Source: Primulina eburnea (taxonomy: Eukaryota; Streptophyta; Magnoliopsida; Lamiales; Gesneriaceae). Taken from it: a stretch of DNA of 64,000 nt. Positions 1-11,785 of the stretch are shown here, in pieces. The stretch is from assembly GCF_022965805.1 (NCBI RefSeq), contig NC_133117.1, forward strand, positions 6,782,183 to 6,846,182, written 5' to 3'. The notes under the pieces were generated by a model, which saw only the letters and a program-made list of their open reading frames with translations, ran no database searches and had not been told where the DNA came from. Positions within the stretch are counted from its first letter, which is position 1, and each line of letters begins with the position of its first letter. The position numbers were made by a program, and so were the translations under genes.

Positions 1-429
1 ATTTAAAAAATAAACAAATTTTGGAAAATTTTGAGAAATCATTCCGTAACGGTGGGTAAATCACGATGTTTCATCAAATAACAATGTGATGGTACTTCAT
101 TTGTTTCAACAGTCGTTTAGAATTCACATAATCGAACCAATTTTGAGACTCGTTGTGGATTGGTTTTATACATACCCTTTTTATTAACTTCTTCAAAATT
201 ACATGAGTTCTCTTGAGAGCACGATCAATGGGCACCATTTTGGACACACACAATGAAAAATATAATTCACTAATTCAGGTGATGGTATCGAAAATAACTA
301 ATATGTTCCGGAGCCAAATAGATGTGAGTACCAAAGTTATTTTTTTAATCGTGACTTCACAAAATTCATATCGAGTTGCTAAGGAAGTCCACCTGGTATC
401 TGTATAGCGATGTGAGTACCAAAGTACCA
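1..429. other. Unassigned AT-rich sequence with a short direct duplication
   Basis: No coding potential or recognisable family. A segment of about 45 bp starting GATGTGAGTACCAAAG near 321 recurs near 410, so there is a roughly 90-bp tandem duplication. It probably belongs to the same decayed LTR material as the sequence to the right, but I cannot show this. Confidence 0.4.
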
Positions 430-1405
430 AAGTTATTTTTTAATTTGTGACTTCACAAAAATCTGATAATTAATGCGTTAAACAATCGAAGGTAACTGAA
501 CTGATTAAAGCTAACCGGAGCTGTATAGCGAACTGAATGATCAATTAACACTGATCAATTACACAGTCAGTTAATCGAATCGGCTATAAAGTCAACTGAT
601 AAATCAGCTTGACACGTCATAAGTTAAATAGCGTAGCCAACAACTCGAAAATTTCTACAAGAGCAGACTGCAACTTGTAGTGGGAGCACCGTATATCAGA
701 ATGTCACAGTGTACGATTTACAGAAGAATGATGACATGACAAATCTACGGATATATGACATTTAAACTCATTCAATATTACCGTTGGAGCAAAGCCCATA
801 AATAGCTGAGAAATCAGCTGAGAACAGAGCAATATAGCAATAGCAAAGAAAAACAGTTATCGAGTTAGCAAAAACAAGAACAAACACATAATTCTCAGTT
901 ACAAAAAGCTCACGCTTTATCAGATATATTCATAGCTTTCAGGCTATATTTCGAGCATTAGCACAAGCACTTATTTTTACTATATTTGATCTTTTTTGAT
1001 CAGTTGTGCTTAGAAAGATATATCAGTTGCGTATTGATAAAAGTGTAAAGATATTAAGAGTTTCAGTTTGGCTGTGTTTAAGACCAAATTGAAGTGGGTT
1101 ATTACAGTTCCTGTAATTAATCAAAATCTTTTAGTGAAAATCATATCCTTGAGATAGAAAAGGTGACGTAAGAGCATTTGAAGTCTCCGAACATCCATAA
1201 ATCTTTGTGCTCTTATTTTTCAAGGATTCAATCTGTCTTTCTGTATGTTTCCACACTTTAAGTTAACTGATTGACATCGATAACAAGATTATCGAATTTA
1301 GTTTATCACTAAACTGATTTACCTCATCGAAAAGTTTAGAAAATAGTAAAGTGTTTATTCAACCCCTCATTCTAAACAATTTCACTTACCCAATCGATCC
1401 TAACA
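430..1405 (+). mobile_element. 5'-truncated Ty1/copia LTR remnant
   Basis: The right end reads CCAATCGATCCTAACA, a typical copia LTR end in CA. The body is rich in AACTGA/TCAGTT words. The minus-strand copia-type LTR at 55892-57434 shares both the word bias and the terminal CTAATCGATCCT. No LTR start (TG) is recognisable on the left and no internal domain follows, so this is a truncated solo remnant. The left limit is approximate. Confidence 0.5.
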
Positions 1406-2027
1406 TAAATAAATGTCCTTCGGGAGTGTACTGCAAGACTCGATCAACTCAAGCGTCAGCGCCTCCCTCAATATCATCATCACCTGCAACATTCAAACCT
1501 AGTGAGTCTAATGACTCAACATGTTCTAAACATGAGTAGCAAATAATACATATACAAGCACATGCATTAAAATCATACTATTATTTAAAATATACTTGTA
1601 AGTATAAATAAATCATAAATCGTCAAATCGTAAAACTTTCAATCATTTATCATTTTGGGTGAAGTTCGATCCTTGAAAGTGACTAGCCTTTATCCTCTGG
1701 TCGACTGATCAGTCTTAGCTCACCCTTGCGCATGAACACAAGCACTAGGCACCGACGTAAAATAGAAATACGATTGTTAGGCTCTCTGTGGGGCCTTTTT
1801 CCCGTAAACAAGCTCATTCTGGGGCCTTCTCCCTCACGATATTCTCAAAAATCATATATCATTTCTTTTATATCACAGTCAATTCACATCCTTCAAAATT
1901 TTTTTCTTTTCCTTTTTAATCACCAAACATCGTGTCCTTTCCACATTTGAAAAACAGTATTTTAACAGAAAATTTTCACAGATTAACAATAAATCATAAA
2001 ATTTCATATTTTCATCATAAATTTTTT
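1406..2027 (-). mobile_element. Ty3/gypsy LTR fragment, reverse orientation
   Basis: Read on the minus strand it has the phrase GAGTC-TTAGACTCACTAG followed by a gag-proximal LTR tail. The same phrase occurs forward at about 42607 and 44287 and in reverse inside the solo LTR at 20326-23332. These are the 3' halves of one abundant gypsy LTR family. It continues into the left arm of the inverted repeat at 2028. No coding sequence. Confidence 0.5.
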
Positions 2028-3697
2028 AGAATATCATTTAGCATGCTTTATGATCCCTTGGGACACCGTCATCCCTTTTTGTCATACCCAGGTGCAAAAT
2101 GACCGTTTTGCCCTTATACCCTAAAATTCTCGATTTTGACTTTTTCTCATTTTTATTGACTCTATACTATCACAAATAATTTTTTAAGTTTAAATTTGAC
2201 TTCTAATATTTTTATTTAACGTAAACTCGAGGATTTCGATTTAATTCCTTAATTACTAATTCGTAAAGTGTTTTAAGTCCATTTGAGAGCATCTTTATTT
2301 CCATGGTTTTAGTCAAAATTATGTGAATTGGATTTGGCACGGTGAGTCTGCATTTTGGAATATATAAAATACAAATCCTAGGTCTTCTGAGGGCTATCAG
2401 CCAAAAACACACACACACAAGTTTCGAAAATTAGGAAGAGGAGAAAACAAAGAGTTTTTCATCGCTCGTTCATCCATCTTCGCACCCCACACCGACGATC
2501 GTATATTCGAGCGTTTTAAAACACAAAGGCACTTTTCTAAATTTTTTGACGCATCATTTGAATCATAATATGCATGCTTTATGTATGAAAAATATTCAAC
2601 TTCAAATTTCTTATCGTTTTGACGATTATTTTCAAAGTTTTGAAAATTCTTATGTGTATATGAATGTGTTATGATTTCTAACGAGTACGCTGCCAACATA
2701 GGAAATTTAATGGATGGAACAAGTGCCGTTTAGGTGCAAGACGACGGCTAGACAAGAGTTAGAAGGGGCCGTGCATGGTGAGGGGTATTGTCCTAGGGTT
2801 TTCATGGAATTTTGGCATGTAAGGTTCGGATAAGGGAAGGAGGGCATGCGGCTCAACCTGGGCTTGGGCAGGCGGTCTTGATGGATGTGGTCAAGGGTTG
2901 GGAAGAGTCCTAGTATGGCTAGGACTCGAGTGCAGCGGCTAGGGAAGAGTCCACGTGCAATAGGACTATTCTCCATGCGCGCTTGGTGAAGCTACGGGCA
3001 AAGGGGATCACGGCTCGGTTGGGGGATGGCTAGGGTTGGTCAGTAGGGTCTAGTGGAGTCCTAGTTGGGTTCCTGGGCTGCTGGTTCATGGTGGCTTGAA
3101 GAAGAGAAAAAAGAAAGAAAGAAGAAGAGGGCCACGATCTAAGGCTTGCGCGCATGAGTGTGTGCGGCTTGGTTGAGGGTTGGGGGGCTCGCTTCTGGTC
3201 CAAGAGGGTTCATTAGGGTCCATAGGGGGTCTGGTCAGGGTATGGTTCAAGGTGGCTCGGCCATGGCTCGATGAATTTGGGCAGCGGCTCGAGTTGGAAG
3301 TATAAAGTTCGCTTTATGGCTTAGGAAAAGAGTTTGCTCGAACCATGGTCCACAGGCGTCAGTTCATGGTTCACGAGGGTATTTTAGGAATAAAAAGTTT
3401 ATGTTTAAAGTTTGGAAAGAAAATATTAAATTTGTGATTAATTTGGAATTAAAACACTTTACGAATTAGTAATTAAGGAATTAAATCGAAATCCTCGAGT
3501 TTACGTTAAATAAAAATATTAGAAGTCAAATTTAAACTTAAAAAATTATTTGTGATAGTATAGAGTCAATAAAAATGAGAGAAAGTCAAAATCAAGAATT
3601 TTAGGGTATAAGGGCAAAACGGTCATTTTGCACCTGGGTATGACAAAAAGGGATGACGGTGTCCCAAGGGATCATAAAGCATGCTAAATGATATTCT
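2028..3697. repeat. Near-perfect long inverted repeat (249-bp arms, 1.17-kb spacer)
   Basis: Arm 2028-2276 is the reverse complement of 3449-3697, with only two differences seen by eye. The arms match the 5'-central part of the gypsy LTR family (compare 43560-43830), so this is an inverted duplication of LTR sequence, not a classical TIR transposon. The spacer 2277-3448 has no gene: an AT-rich left half with a CA run near 2406, and a G-rich right half (2700-3400) resembling 43020-43500. The right arm ends exactly where CACTA transposase sequence begins. Confidence 0.8.
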
Positions 3698-6506
3698 ATG
3701 CTTGTTCCAATGAATGCATTCTTTACAGGAAGCAATATAAAGAATGCGTAAACTTCCCTAAATGTGGCTTGTCACGGTGGAAGCTAACCAAGAAGAACGT
3801 TGAGAAGAAAGGTGTTCCTGCAAAGGTGTTGTGGTATTTCCCTCCCATACCAAGATTTAAGCGCATGTTTAAGTCTCTACATACCTCCAAAAATTTAACA
3901 TGGCATGCAGGAACCACAGGAGTTCCCGGTCAATTACGTCATCCAGCTGATTCACCATCTTTGAAGTTGGTGGATCATATGTGGCCCGACTTTGAAAGTG
4001 AACCAAGAAATCTTCGCCTGGCACTTGCAGCTGATGGCATTAATCCTTATAGCAACCTTAGTAGTCGGTACAGTTGCTGGCCAATTATGTTGGTCACCTA
4101 TAATCTGCCTCCAAACATGTGTATGAAGAGAAAATTCATCATGCTAACTATGCTCATTTCAGGGCCTAAACAGCCAGGAAACGATATAGATGTCTATCTC
4201 GATGTGTTTGTTGAAGATTTGAAACGATTGTGGGATGGAGTTGATGGTGTCTATGATGCTTATCGAAGACAATTTTTCACTCTTAAAGCAGTCTTACTAT
4301 GGACCATAAATGACTTTCCAGCCTATGGTATCCTTAGTGGATGTACTACACATGGTTATTATGCATGCCCAGTATGCAAAGAAGATACTTGTGCAAAGCA
4401 TTTGGAAAATGGTAAGAAAATGTCATTTGTTGGTCATAGACGATTCCTACCACGGTTTCATCCATATCGGAGGCAAATGAAAGAGTTCGATGGTATGGAA
4501 GAACATGGAGAATCATCTACACCATTATCTGGGGTTGCATTTTTTGACAAGCTTTCTGACATAAGGTGTGTTTTCGGAAAGAAGATTAGTGTGAAAGGTA
4601 AAAAGAGAAAGAATGCAAAGGACAATAATTTGGAAGATAGTAAAGAAGAAAAAAATTTTGGATCAACAGATTTCAGAAAATGTTGGAAGAAGAAATCAAT
4701 TTTTTTCAATCTTCCTTATTGGAAACACCTGCATGTTAGGCATTGTCTCGATGTGATGCACATAGAGAAAAATGTCTTCGAATCTCTCATTAATACTTTG
4801 ATGAATGATAAAGGAAAAACCAAGGACAATGTGGCAGCTAGGTTGGACATGGTTCAAATGGGAGTAAGGCCTGAATTGGCACCTAAATTTGGTGAAAAAA
4901 GAACATATCTTCCTCCTGCTGCATTCTCATTCACAAAAAAAGAAAAGTTACAAGTTTTTCAGTTGATAATGGATATAAAAGTCCCAGAAGGTTTCTCATC
5001 GAACCAGAAAAATCTTGTGTCCTTGTCTGAGTTGAAATTGATTGGCTTGAAATCTCATGATTGTCATGTTCTAATGCAGCATTTCCTGCCAATACTCATA
5101 CGTGATGTGTTACCAAAACATGTTAGATATGCCATCATAAGATTATGCTTCTTCTTCAAAGATATTTGTTGCAAGGTGATAGATGTAGCGAAGTTAGATA
5201 AGCTGCAATATGACTTGGTTGTTACACTCTGCATATTGGAGCAGTATCCCCCCTTCTTTCTTCGATGTCATGCTTCACTTAACAGTTCATCTTGTTCGAG
5301 AAGTTAGATTATGTGGACCAGTGTACTTCCGGAGAATGTACCCGTTTGAAAGATTCATGAAGGTGCTTAAGAGTTATGTAGGCAATCGAAAACATCCCGA
5401 AGGTTGCATTGTTCAGAGATATTCAGCCGAAGAAGCAATTGAGTTTTGTTCGGAATACCTAAATGACCTTGATCTTATTGGGTTCCCTCAATCAAATCGC
5501 GATCCCAAATCAAACATTGATGGCTTCTTTGCATGCAAAACACCAATTGTAGTGCCACAAGTTGACCTTCAACAAGCACATTTGACTGTGCTGGAAAATA
5601 CAGAAGAAGTATCTCCCTACATTATGTAAGTGTATTGCATTATTTTATAATTCTGCACTCATGTGATTGTCAATATTTAATATACAACACAAATTGCTAT
5701 ATAAATATTTCCACAGTGAACATAAATATTTCCTGAAGTTAATGTTTCCGAAAAAAGAGAAAGATGAAAGGTGGATACAAGATGCTCACAATAAGAAGTT
5801 CGTTGACTGGTTTCATGCAAAGGTTAGGTGGATAAATCTGCTTTATGCATTTTGCGGTGAACAGTTTGGAGCTAGTATTTTAATCACCCTATTCTAATTG
5901 TATAAATGTCAAGTGGATGCTGAAATAGATAGCTGCAATGGTGGAACGACATCAAAATTGACATGGCTGGCTCATGGTCCACATGGGCAAGTCATTAAGT
6001 ATAGTAGTTACGTGATAAATGGCAATTTATACCAAACAAAGGCACGGGATGATGAGAGAGTTTGCCAAAACAGTGGAGTTTCTCTAGTTGCTAGCACCAT
6101 GCTTGTCTGTAGTGCCAAAGATAAGAATCTCTTGATGACTGATGTGACTTTCTATGGAATGATTGAAGAAATATGGGAGTTGGACTATCATCAATTTCAA
6201 GTTCCTCTTTTCAAGTGTGTGTGGGTTGCAAATGACAAAGGAATAATCAACAATGATGAATGTGGATTCACCTTGGTCAATATGAACAAAATAGGGCACA
6301 AGAATGACTCATTTTTCCTTGCAAGTCAAGTCAATCCAGTCTTTTATATTGATGACCCATTACAAAAAGGGTGGTCAATTGTACTCCCTGTGCCAAATCG
6401 ATGTTACGAGGGAGATGATGATGGTTGGACTAGTATTTCTGATTCTCGACCGATTGATGATGTTGATACTCATTGTATTCCGGCTCATGAAAGTTACTTT
6501 AGATAA
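3698..6506 (+). pseudogene. CACTA TNP2-like transposase, broken
   Basis: This would encode the DNA-binding and cleaving transposase of a CACTA element. Conserved blocks run in family order: a Cys-containing N-terminal segment (CxKCG-like, reads NFPKCGLSRW), the Transposase_21 core (GISGDND-type region reads LALAADGINPYS, then SCWPIMLVTYNLPP and a CPVC motif), a DUF4218-like block (PPSFFDVMLHLTVHL near 5250) and a C-terminal DUF4216-like block (YIDDPLQKGW near 6346). Breaks: the 5' end is lost and the first ATG (3688) lies in LTR sequence; one extra C in the C-run near 5250 shifts the frame. A clean intron follows at 5626-5716 (GTAAGT...CACAG). The frame is disrupted again at about 5835-5897, where I could not find a satisfactory splice solution. 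Confidence 0.85.
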
Positions 6507-6800
6507 GAAACTGAAGGTGGCTGGGAAACGAACAAGAAAAAATTATGTGTTTCACTTTTATGTCATGTTTTTTGTTATGCTATAAACATAACCTCATTGC
6601 TATTATTTATGTCATGTTTATTATTTATGTCAGGTTTCTACAAGTCATGTTTATTATTTATGTTATTATTGTTTATGTTATTATTTATGTCTTGTTTATA
6701 CATGTCTTATTAGAATTATTGTTTATGTTATTTTAATGGTTAATGTTATTGTGTAGGTTTTAACATTGGTTTCATTCATGTAAATATGTAGAAAAAGGCT
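6507..6800 (+). other. Low-complexity TTATTTATGTCATG-like spacer
   Basis: AT-rich spacer between the transposase and the accessory gene, with repeated ATTTATGT(C/T)ATGTTTATT words. Short frames here are low-complexity noise. Confidence 0.5.
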
Positions 6801-7358
6801 CAATGGGTCGTAAAAAAAGGACACAAATGCTACAGTTGAGATGATACAAGGAGTACATGATGATAAGCTAAATGAAGTTACCAATGCAGAGCACCCTGTA
6901 CTTACTGATGGAGAAGAACATCATGTAGATGTGCAGAGGAACAAGCGAGGCCCTACGTTGATGGGTAAACTAATTGCTACTGCCAGATGAGGGAAAAATC
7001 AAAGATTGATTATGATGACATGGGGCGACCAGCATACAATGCAAATGGAAGGGCTTTACAATTATACATTGGATCTATTGCTAGAGCCATGGTGCCAATC
7101 AGTATAAAGTCATGACCTGAAGTTCTAGAAACCATAAAACAAAAACTGTGGGAAGAGATTTCGGTAAGTACAAGCTTCAATTTGAATTTACAATCATACT
7201 TGCATCTCTAAATAATCTGTTTTTATTGCAGAATGTCTTTGAACTAGCGCCAGAAAGTCAGTATGCTGTGATGAATTCAGCATCTCAGAAGTGGCGAGAT
7301 TTCAAAAACAAATTGACTAGTAGATTTGTTGCCATTGGGATATATTTTATTGTTGAGA
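6800..7358 (+). pseudogene. CACTA accessory protein (Ptta/En/Spm domain), broken
   Basis: Recognised as the plant Transposase_24 (Ptta/En/Spm) region. A block reading NKRGPTLMGKLIATA is followed by DYDDMGRPAYNANGRALQ and a segment on importing a word like VFELAPESQYAVMNSASQKW after an intron. The intron is 7164-7231 (GTAAGTAC...TTGCAG). Two in-frame TGA codons interrupt the first exon (near 6988 and 7112), both explicable as C-to-T or G-to-A changes of Arg and Trp codons. Element G interrupts the frame at 7364. In autonomous CACTA elements this gene supplies the protein that binds the subterminal repeats, which fits the ACTTCG-rich right end at 41640-42355. Confidence 0.75.
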
Positions 7359-7363
7359 TAATG

Positions 7364-8534
7364 TGTCACGCCCCGGGACGGGAGTTGGTTGACACCGGCG
7401 TTGCTCTCAAATGTACATTCGAAAACAACAAGCCTCAGAAGTAAGAAATTCAGAAACCAGTCTTTTATTCATAAATACTGAATATTTCAATGTCTGATAA
7501 AAACTCGAATAAGTAATGTTTTACAGCGGAAATGTCAAACAAACCAGACATCACAATGTCTTACAGACGCAGCGGAAAACAACATAAATAAAACTGAGAA
7601 TTAACAATCTTCTTCACCAGCCCCAGAACTGGATCTGCTCCTCTTCTTCTAGCCTTTCTTCATCGTTCTTATCTGAGATGTTTTGGTAGGTGAGTGATAT
7701 GGTTGTCACTCAGTAAGCGGGGGCGGGAATAACTCCTAGTTTTCGAAATCATTTTCCAGAACAGTAATACGAAAATATACATAAATTCTTATTTTCATAA
7801 CAGAAATCAGTAATCGGTATTCAGTAGTCGGAAATCATAAGTTTATCAAATAAGCACTGAGCACGTTCATGAATTTAATGGCTAAACTGATATCAGTCCC
7901 CTATATGTTCTCTCCTCTAAGAGGTGAGGCCAGTAATCAGTAATCAGTAATGTTCAGAATATATATTCCTACCATTAGTTCACTAAGTTTCAGTGCTTCA
8001 AAATCAGATATCAGAAATCAAGAGTACTTTGCTTTAAATCAGAAATCATCAAACGAGTTTCAAGATATTTATACATAAGCCCACTTACAGTAATTTGCTA
8101 AAGAATTTCGGTTGAAGTCTAGAAATCTGCTTGCCTTGCTACTGGATTTTACAGCTTCGAAAATACACTCTCTTATCTCTAATTTCAAGTGATAATCTCA
8201 AGATTTGTGTAACCCATTTCAGAGATTTGAGAGTGTTATATATAGTCAAAATTCTGACTGTTAGCCTCCCAATTAATGGCCATAATCTGCCATTAACAAT
8301 CTTTATTCCGTGTTAAATGCTTCAGTTACAAGTCATGGCTGAATTGATAACTGTCTGCTGGAATTTCGTGCTGCTGCTGCTGGATTCTAATTTGCTGGAA
8401 AAGTACCAGCTTCTGGAATTTTTAGCTTCTGCTGGAATTTTCCCTTGCTACTGAATTTTTCTAGCTGCTGGAAATATTAACTTCTGCTGGAGTTTTGCAT
8501 AGCTGCTGAAATGCTGGAAATACGGGTTCTCACA
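7364..8534 (-). repeat. 3' LTR of element G
   Basis: 1171 bp, TG...CA. Colinear with 14627-15824, with scattered substitutions and small indels; for example the other LTR has an extra CAGTGTTCAGTGTTCAGAAAT-like run near 15071. The part next to the internal region is rich in CTGCTG/CTGGAA words. Confidence 0.92.
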
Positions 8535-8547
8535 TCCCTCCCTCCTT
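8535..8547 (-). promoter_or_regulatory. Polypurine tract of element G
   Basis: On the minus strand AAGGAGGGAGGGA lies immediately upstream of the 3' LTR start TGTGAGAACC. This is the expected primer site for plus-strand DNA synthesis. Confidence 0.8.
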
Positions 8548-8574
8548 ATGAGAAGTTTCGTCCTCGAAACTTGG

Positions 8575-9942
8575 CTATACATGATCCTCGAAGAGGTAAG
8601 GGTATTGTGCTCGCATCTTTTCTTCCAACTCCCAAGTAGCTTCTCTTTCGGTGTGGTTGGACCACTGTACTTTGGCATATGGAATAGTTTGTTGCCTCAG
8701 TACTTGGTCTTTGAAATCACAATTCGAATCGGAATTTCTTCATACTTCAGCTCTTCATTTAGATTGTTCTCAACCAGAAGTGGTCCAGCCTCCAGAATGT
8801 GAATTGGATCAGAAATATATCTCCTCAGCTGCGAGACGTGGAATACATTATGAATTCTTGACATGTCGGGGGGGGGGGGGGGGGGGGGAGTGCTAATATA
8901 TAAGCAAGTGGTCCCACTTTCTCAAGAATTTCAAATGGTCCGACGTATCTGGGATTCAGTTTCCCAGCCTTATTGAATCGGATAACACCCTTCATGGGTG
9001 ACACTTTCACATATGCCTTCTCTCCAACTTCGAATTCCACGGGTCTTCTTTTAAGGTCAGCCCAGCTTTTCTGTCGATCTTGTGCAGCTTTTAATCTCTC
9101 CTTGATCACGGCAACTTTATCCACTGCTTCTTGGATCATTTCGGGTCCAACAATGGCTTTTTCCCCTATTTCATCCCAATACAGTGGTGATCGACATCTT
9201 CGTCCATACAAAGCTTCGTATGGTGCCATTCCAATGCTGCTGTGGCAACTATTATTGTATGCAAACTCGATTAAGGACAATTGTTCGCTCCAATTACCAC
9301 TGAAGTCTAGAGCACAAGCTCTCAGCATATTTCTAGAGTCTGAATTGTCCTCTCTGTTTGGCCATCGGTCTGAGGGTGATATGCCGTACTAAGAGTAACC
9401 TTAGTCCCCATAGCTTGTTGTAAGCTCTTCCAAAAGCGGGATGTAAACCTCGGATCTCTGTCTGATAGTATGCTAGCTGGAACTCCATGCAATCATACGA
9501 TCTCATTCATGTACAACGTTGCTAGCTTGTCCAAATTATAGTTCATGCGGACAGGTAAGAAATGCGCAGATTTTGTGAGTCTATCTACGATTACCCATAT
9601 TCCGTCATGACCTTGTCTCGTCTTTGGTAAACCCACAACGAAATCCATAGAAATATGCTCCCATTTCCATTCTGGAATTTCTAGAGGTTGCAGAAGTCCT
9701 CCAGGTCTTTGGTGCTCTGCCTTGACTTGCTGGCATACGTGACACTTGGAAATAAATATTGCCACGTCTTTCTTCATTCCACTCCACCACAAATTTTTCT
9801 TCAAATCTCTGTACATCTTGTTACTGCCAGGATGGACTGAAAATTTCTACTTATGTGCCTCAGACAGTACTTCTTGTCGAAGGTTATCGATGTCTGGTAC
9901 GCACAATCGTCCTTTCATCCACAAGATTCCTTTGTTATCTGT
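8575..9942 (-). pseudogene. Element G integrase with C-terminal chromodomain, broken
   Basis: Integrase inserts the cDNA into host chromatin, and the chromodomain biases target choice. The order on the minus strand is clear: an HHCC zinc region (HPGSNKMYRDLKKNLWW then CHVCQQ), catalytic blocks with ISMDFVVGLP, SDRDPRF and [16 protein letters not shown], the C-terminal GKLNPRYVGPFEI block, then a chromodomain (VQWSNHTEREATWELE) ending at the stop at 8575-8577. Breaks: a TGA after residues NEIV (9490-9492, compatible with CGA to TGA); a one-base loss near 9330; a 21-nt G run (8868-8888; poly-Pro on the coding strand) where two prolines would be usual; and a further frame change in the chromodomain near 8680. 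Confidence 0.88.
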
Positions 9943-11449
9943 CTAGAAATCTGGTGATTTCCCTTCTTTAACTTGCTCTTTTAGTTTCACCAAAGCGGAG
10001 TCTCTATCTTGACTCATCTTGATTGTCTCTCGAAGACATGGTTGTGCTGAAAGTGATGTCAGGATCACCTTACTCATATTCTTTCGACTTAAAGCATCTG
10101 CTACCTTGTTGGCTTTGCCTGGAGGGTAGCTTATTGTCAAGTCGCAATCCTTCATGAGTTCGATCCATCGTCTTTGTCTCATATTTAGTTCCTTTTGTGT
10201 GAACAAATATTTGAGACTTTGGTGATCGGTGAAAATCTCACACTTGGCTCCATAAAGATAATGTTTCCAAATCTTTAGTGCGAATATCACTGCAGCTAGT
10301 TCGAGATCATGCGTTGGGTAATTTTGTTCATACGGCTTCAACTGCCTTGATGCGTATGCAATCACCCTTCCCTCTTGCATGAGTACACATCCTAAACCTT
10401 CTTTAGATGCATCACTGTATACGGTGTAGTCCTTACCTTCCATAGGTAATACTAACACTGGTGTGGATGTAAGCTTCTTCTTCAAAGTCTCGAAGCTTTG
10501 CTCACATTTTTCACTCATTGAAATTTAGAGTTCTTCTGTGTGAGCTTGGTGAGGGGTATGGCTATTGAAGAGAATCCTTCAACAAATTTTCGATAATAGC
10601 CTGCTAATCCCAAGAAGCTTCGTATTTCTGTCACATTCTTTGGTCTAGGCCAATCCGAGATTGCCTCTACTTTCTTAGGGTCGACAGATACTCCTGCTGC
10701 TGATATTATGTGTCCCAAGAATGCAACGCTCTCTAGCCAGAATTCACATTTCTTGAACTTGGCGTATAGTTCCTTTTCTCTCAGCTTCTGTAGGGTGAGA
10801 CGAAGATGTTCTTTGTGGTCTTCTTCACTTGACGAATATACTAGAATGTCATCGATGAATACCACAACAAACTTGTCAAGAAATGGTTTAAACACTCTGT
10901 TCATGAGATCCATGAATACTGCCGGAGCGTTTGTTAATCCGAAAGGCATCACTGTGAACTCATAGTGTCCGTACCTTGTCCTGAAGGCTGTCTTTGGGAT
11001 ATCGTCTGATTTGACCTTCAGTTGGTGGTAGCCTGACCTTAAGTCGAGCTTGGAAAAGACTGAAGCTCCTAAGAGTTGATCAAACAAGTCATCTATCCTT
11101 GGAAGCGGATACTTGTTTTTGATTGTGATCTTATTCAGCTCTCTGTAATCGATACACGTCCTCATGCTTCCGTCCTTCTTCTTTACAAATAGGACAGGAG
11201 CTCCCCACGGAGATGCGCTTGGTCGGATTTGCTTCTCGTCCAACAACTCTTGAAGTTGCTCTTTACTGGAGCCATTCGGTATGGTGCTTTTGAGATTGGT
11301 GTAGCATTGGGCACTAAGTTAATCTCAAATTCCACTTCGCGATCGGGAAGTTCGCCAGGGAGTTCTTCAGGAAAGACATCCGGAAATTCTTGTACTACTA
11401 GAATCTCTTCAAGCATAAGTGTGGTTTCTTTCTTTACCTCGCTTAACAT
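9943..11449 (-). pseudogene. Element G reverse transcriptase and RNase H, broken
   Basis: RT copies element RNA into DNA; RNase H removes the template. RT blocks on the minus strand: [20 protein letters not shown] start (reads [16 protein letters not shown]), [26 protein letters not shown], the catalytic FIDDIL motif with both Asp residues, and [12 protein letters not shown]. RNase H blocks: [42 protein letters not shown]. Frame breaks occur near 11262 (between the linker and RT; probably a small deletion) and at about 10518, where one base is missing between RT and RNase H. Both active sites are retained, so decay is recent. Confidence 0.9.
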
Positions 11450-11785
11450 AGCTAGGTAAACTTCTTCTCCACTTTTAATGGCTGTCCAAGTTTGAGAAGC
11501 AGAAAGAAGAGTCTTTCATTCTTTGGTCTTGCCATGAAATAAAAGTTTCTCTTGTTGTGGAGTTTGGGTGATTACCGTCTTTCCGTGACAGTCTACTAAG
11601 GCATGATTCTTGGCTAACCAATCCATTCCAAGAATTACGTCGAATTCCACCATGTTTAGTTGAATAAGGTTTGCCTTGAAATTCTGATCTTCTATGAGAA
11701 AACTAATATCCCGATATAGAGTGCGAGTTTCTAAAATTCGATTTCAGGAGTGGCTACTCTATATGGTTCTTCTAAATTATCAGGC

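Noticed and set aside
3688..3697. ATG at 3688 as the start of the transposase
   Set aside because: These bases belong to the inverted-repeat LTR arm; the native transposase N-terminus is missing.
8548..8896. Plus-strand frames over the chromodomain region of G
   Set aside because: Shadows of the minus-strand integrase-chromodomain reading, with no recognisable motif.
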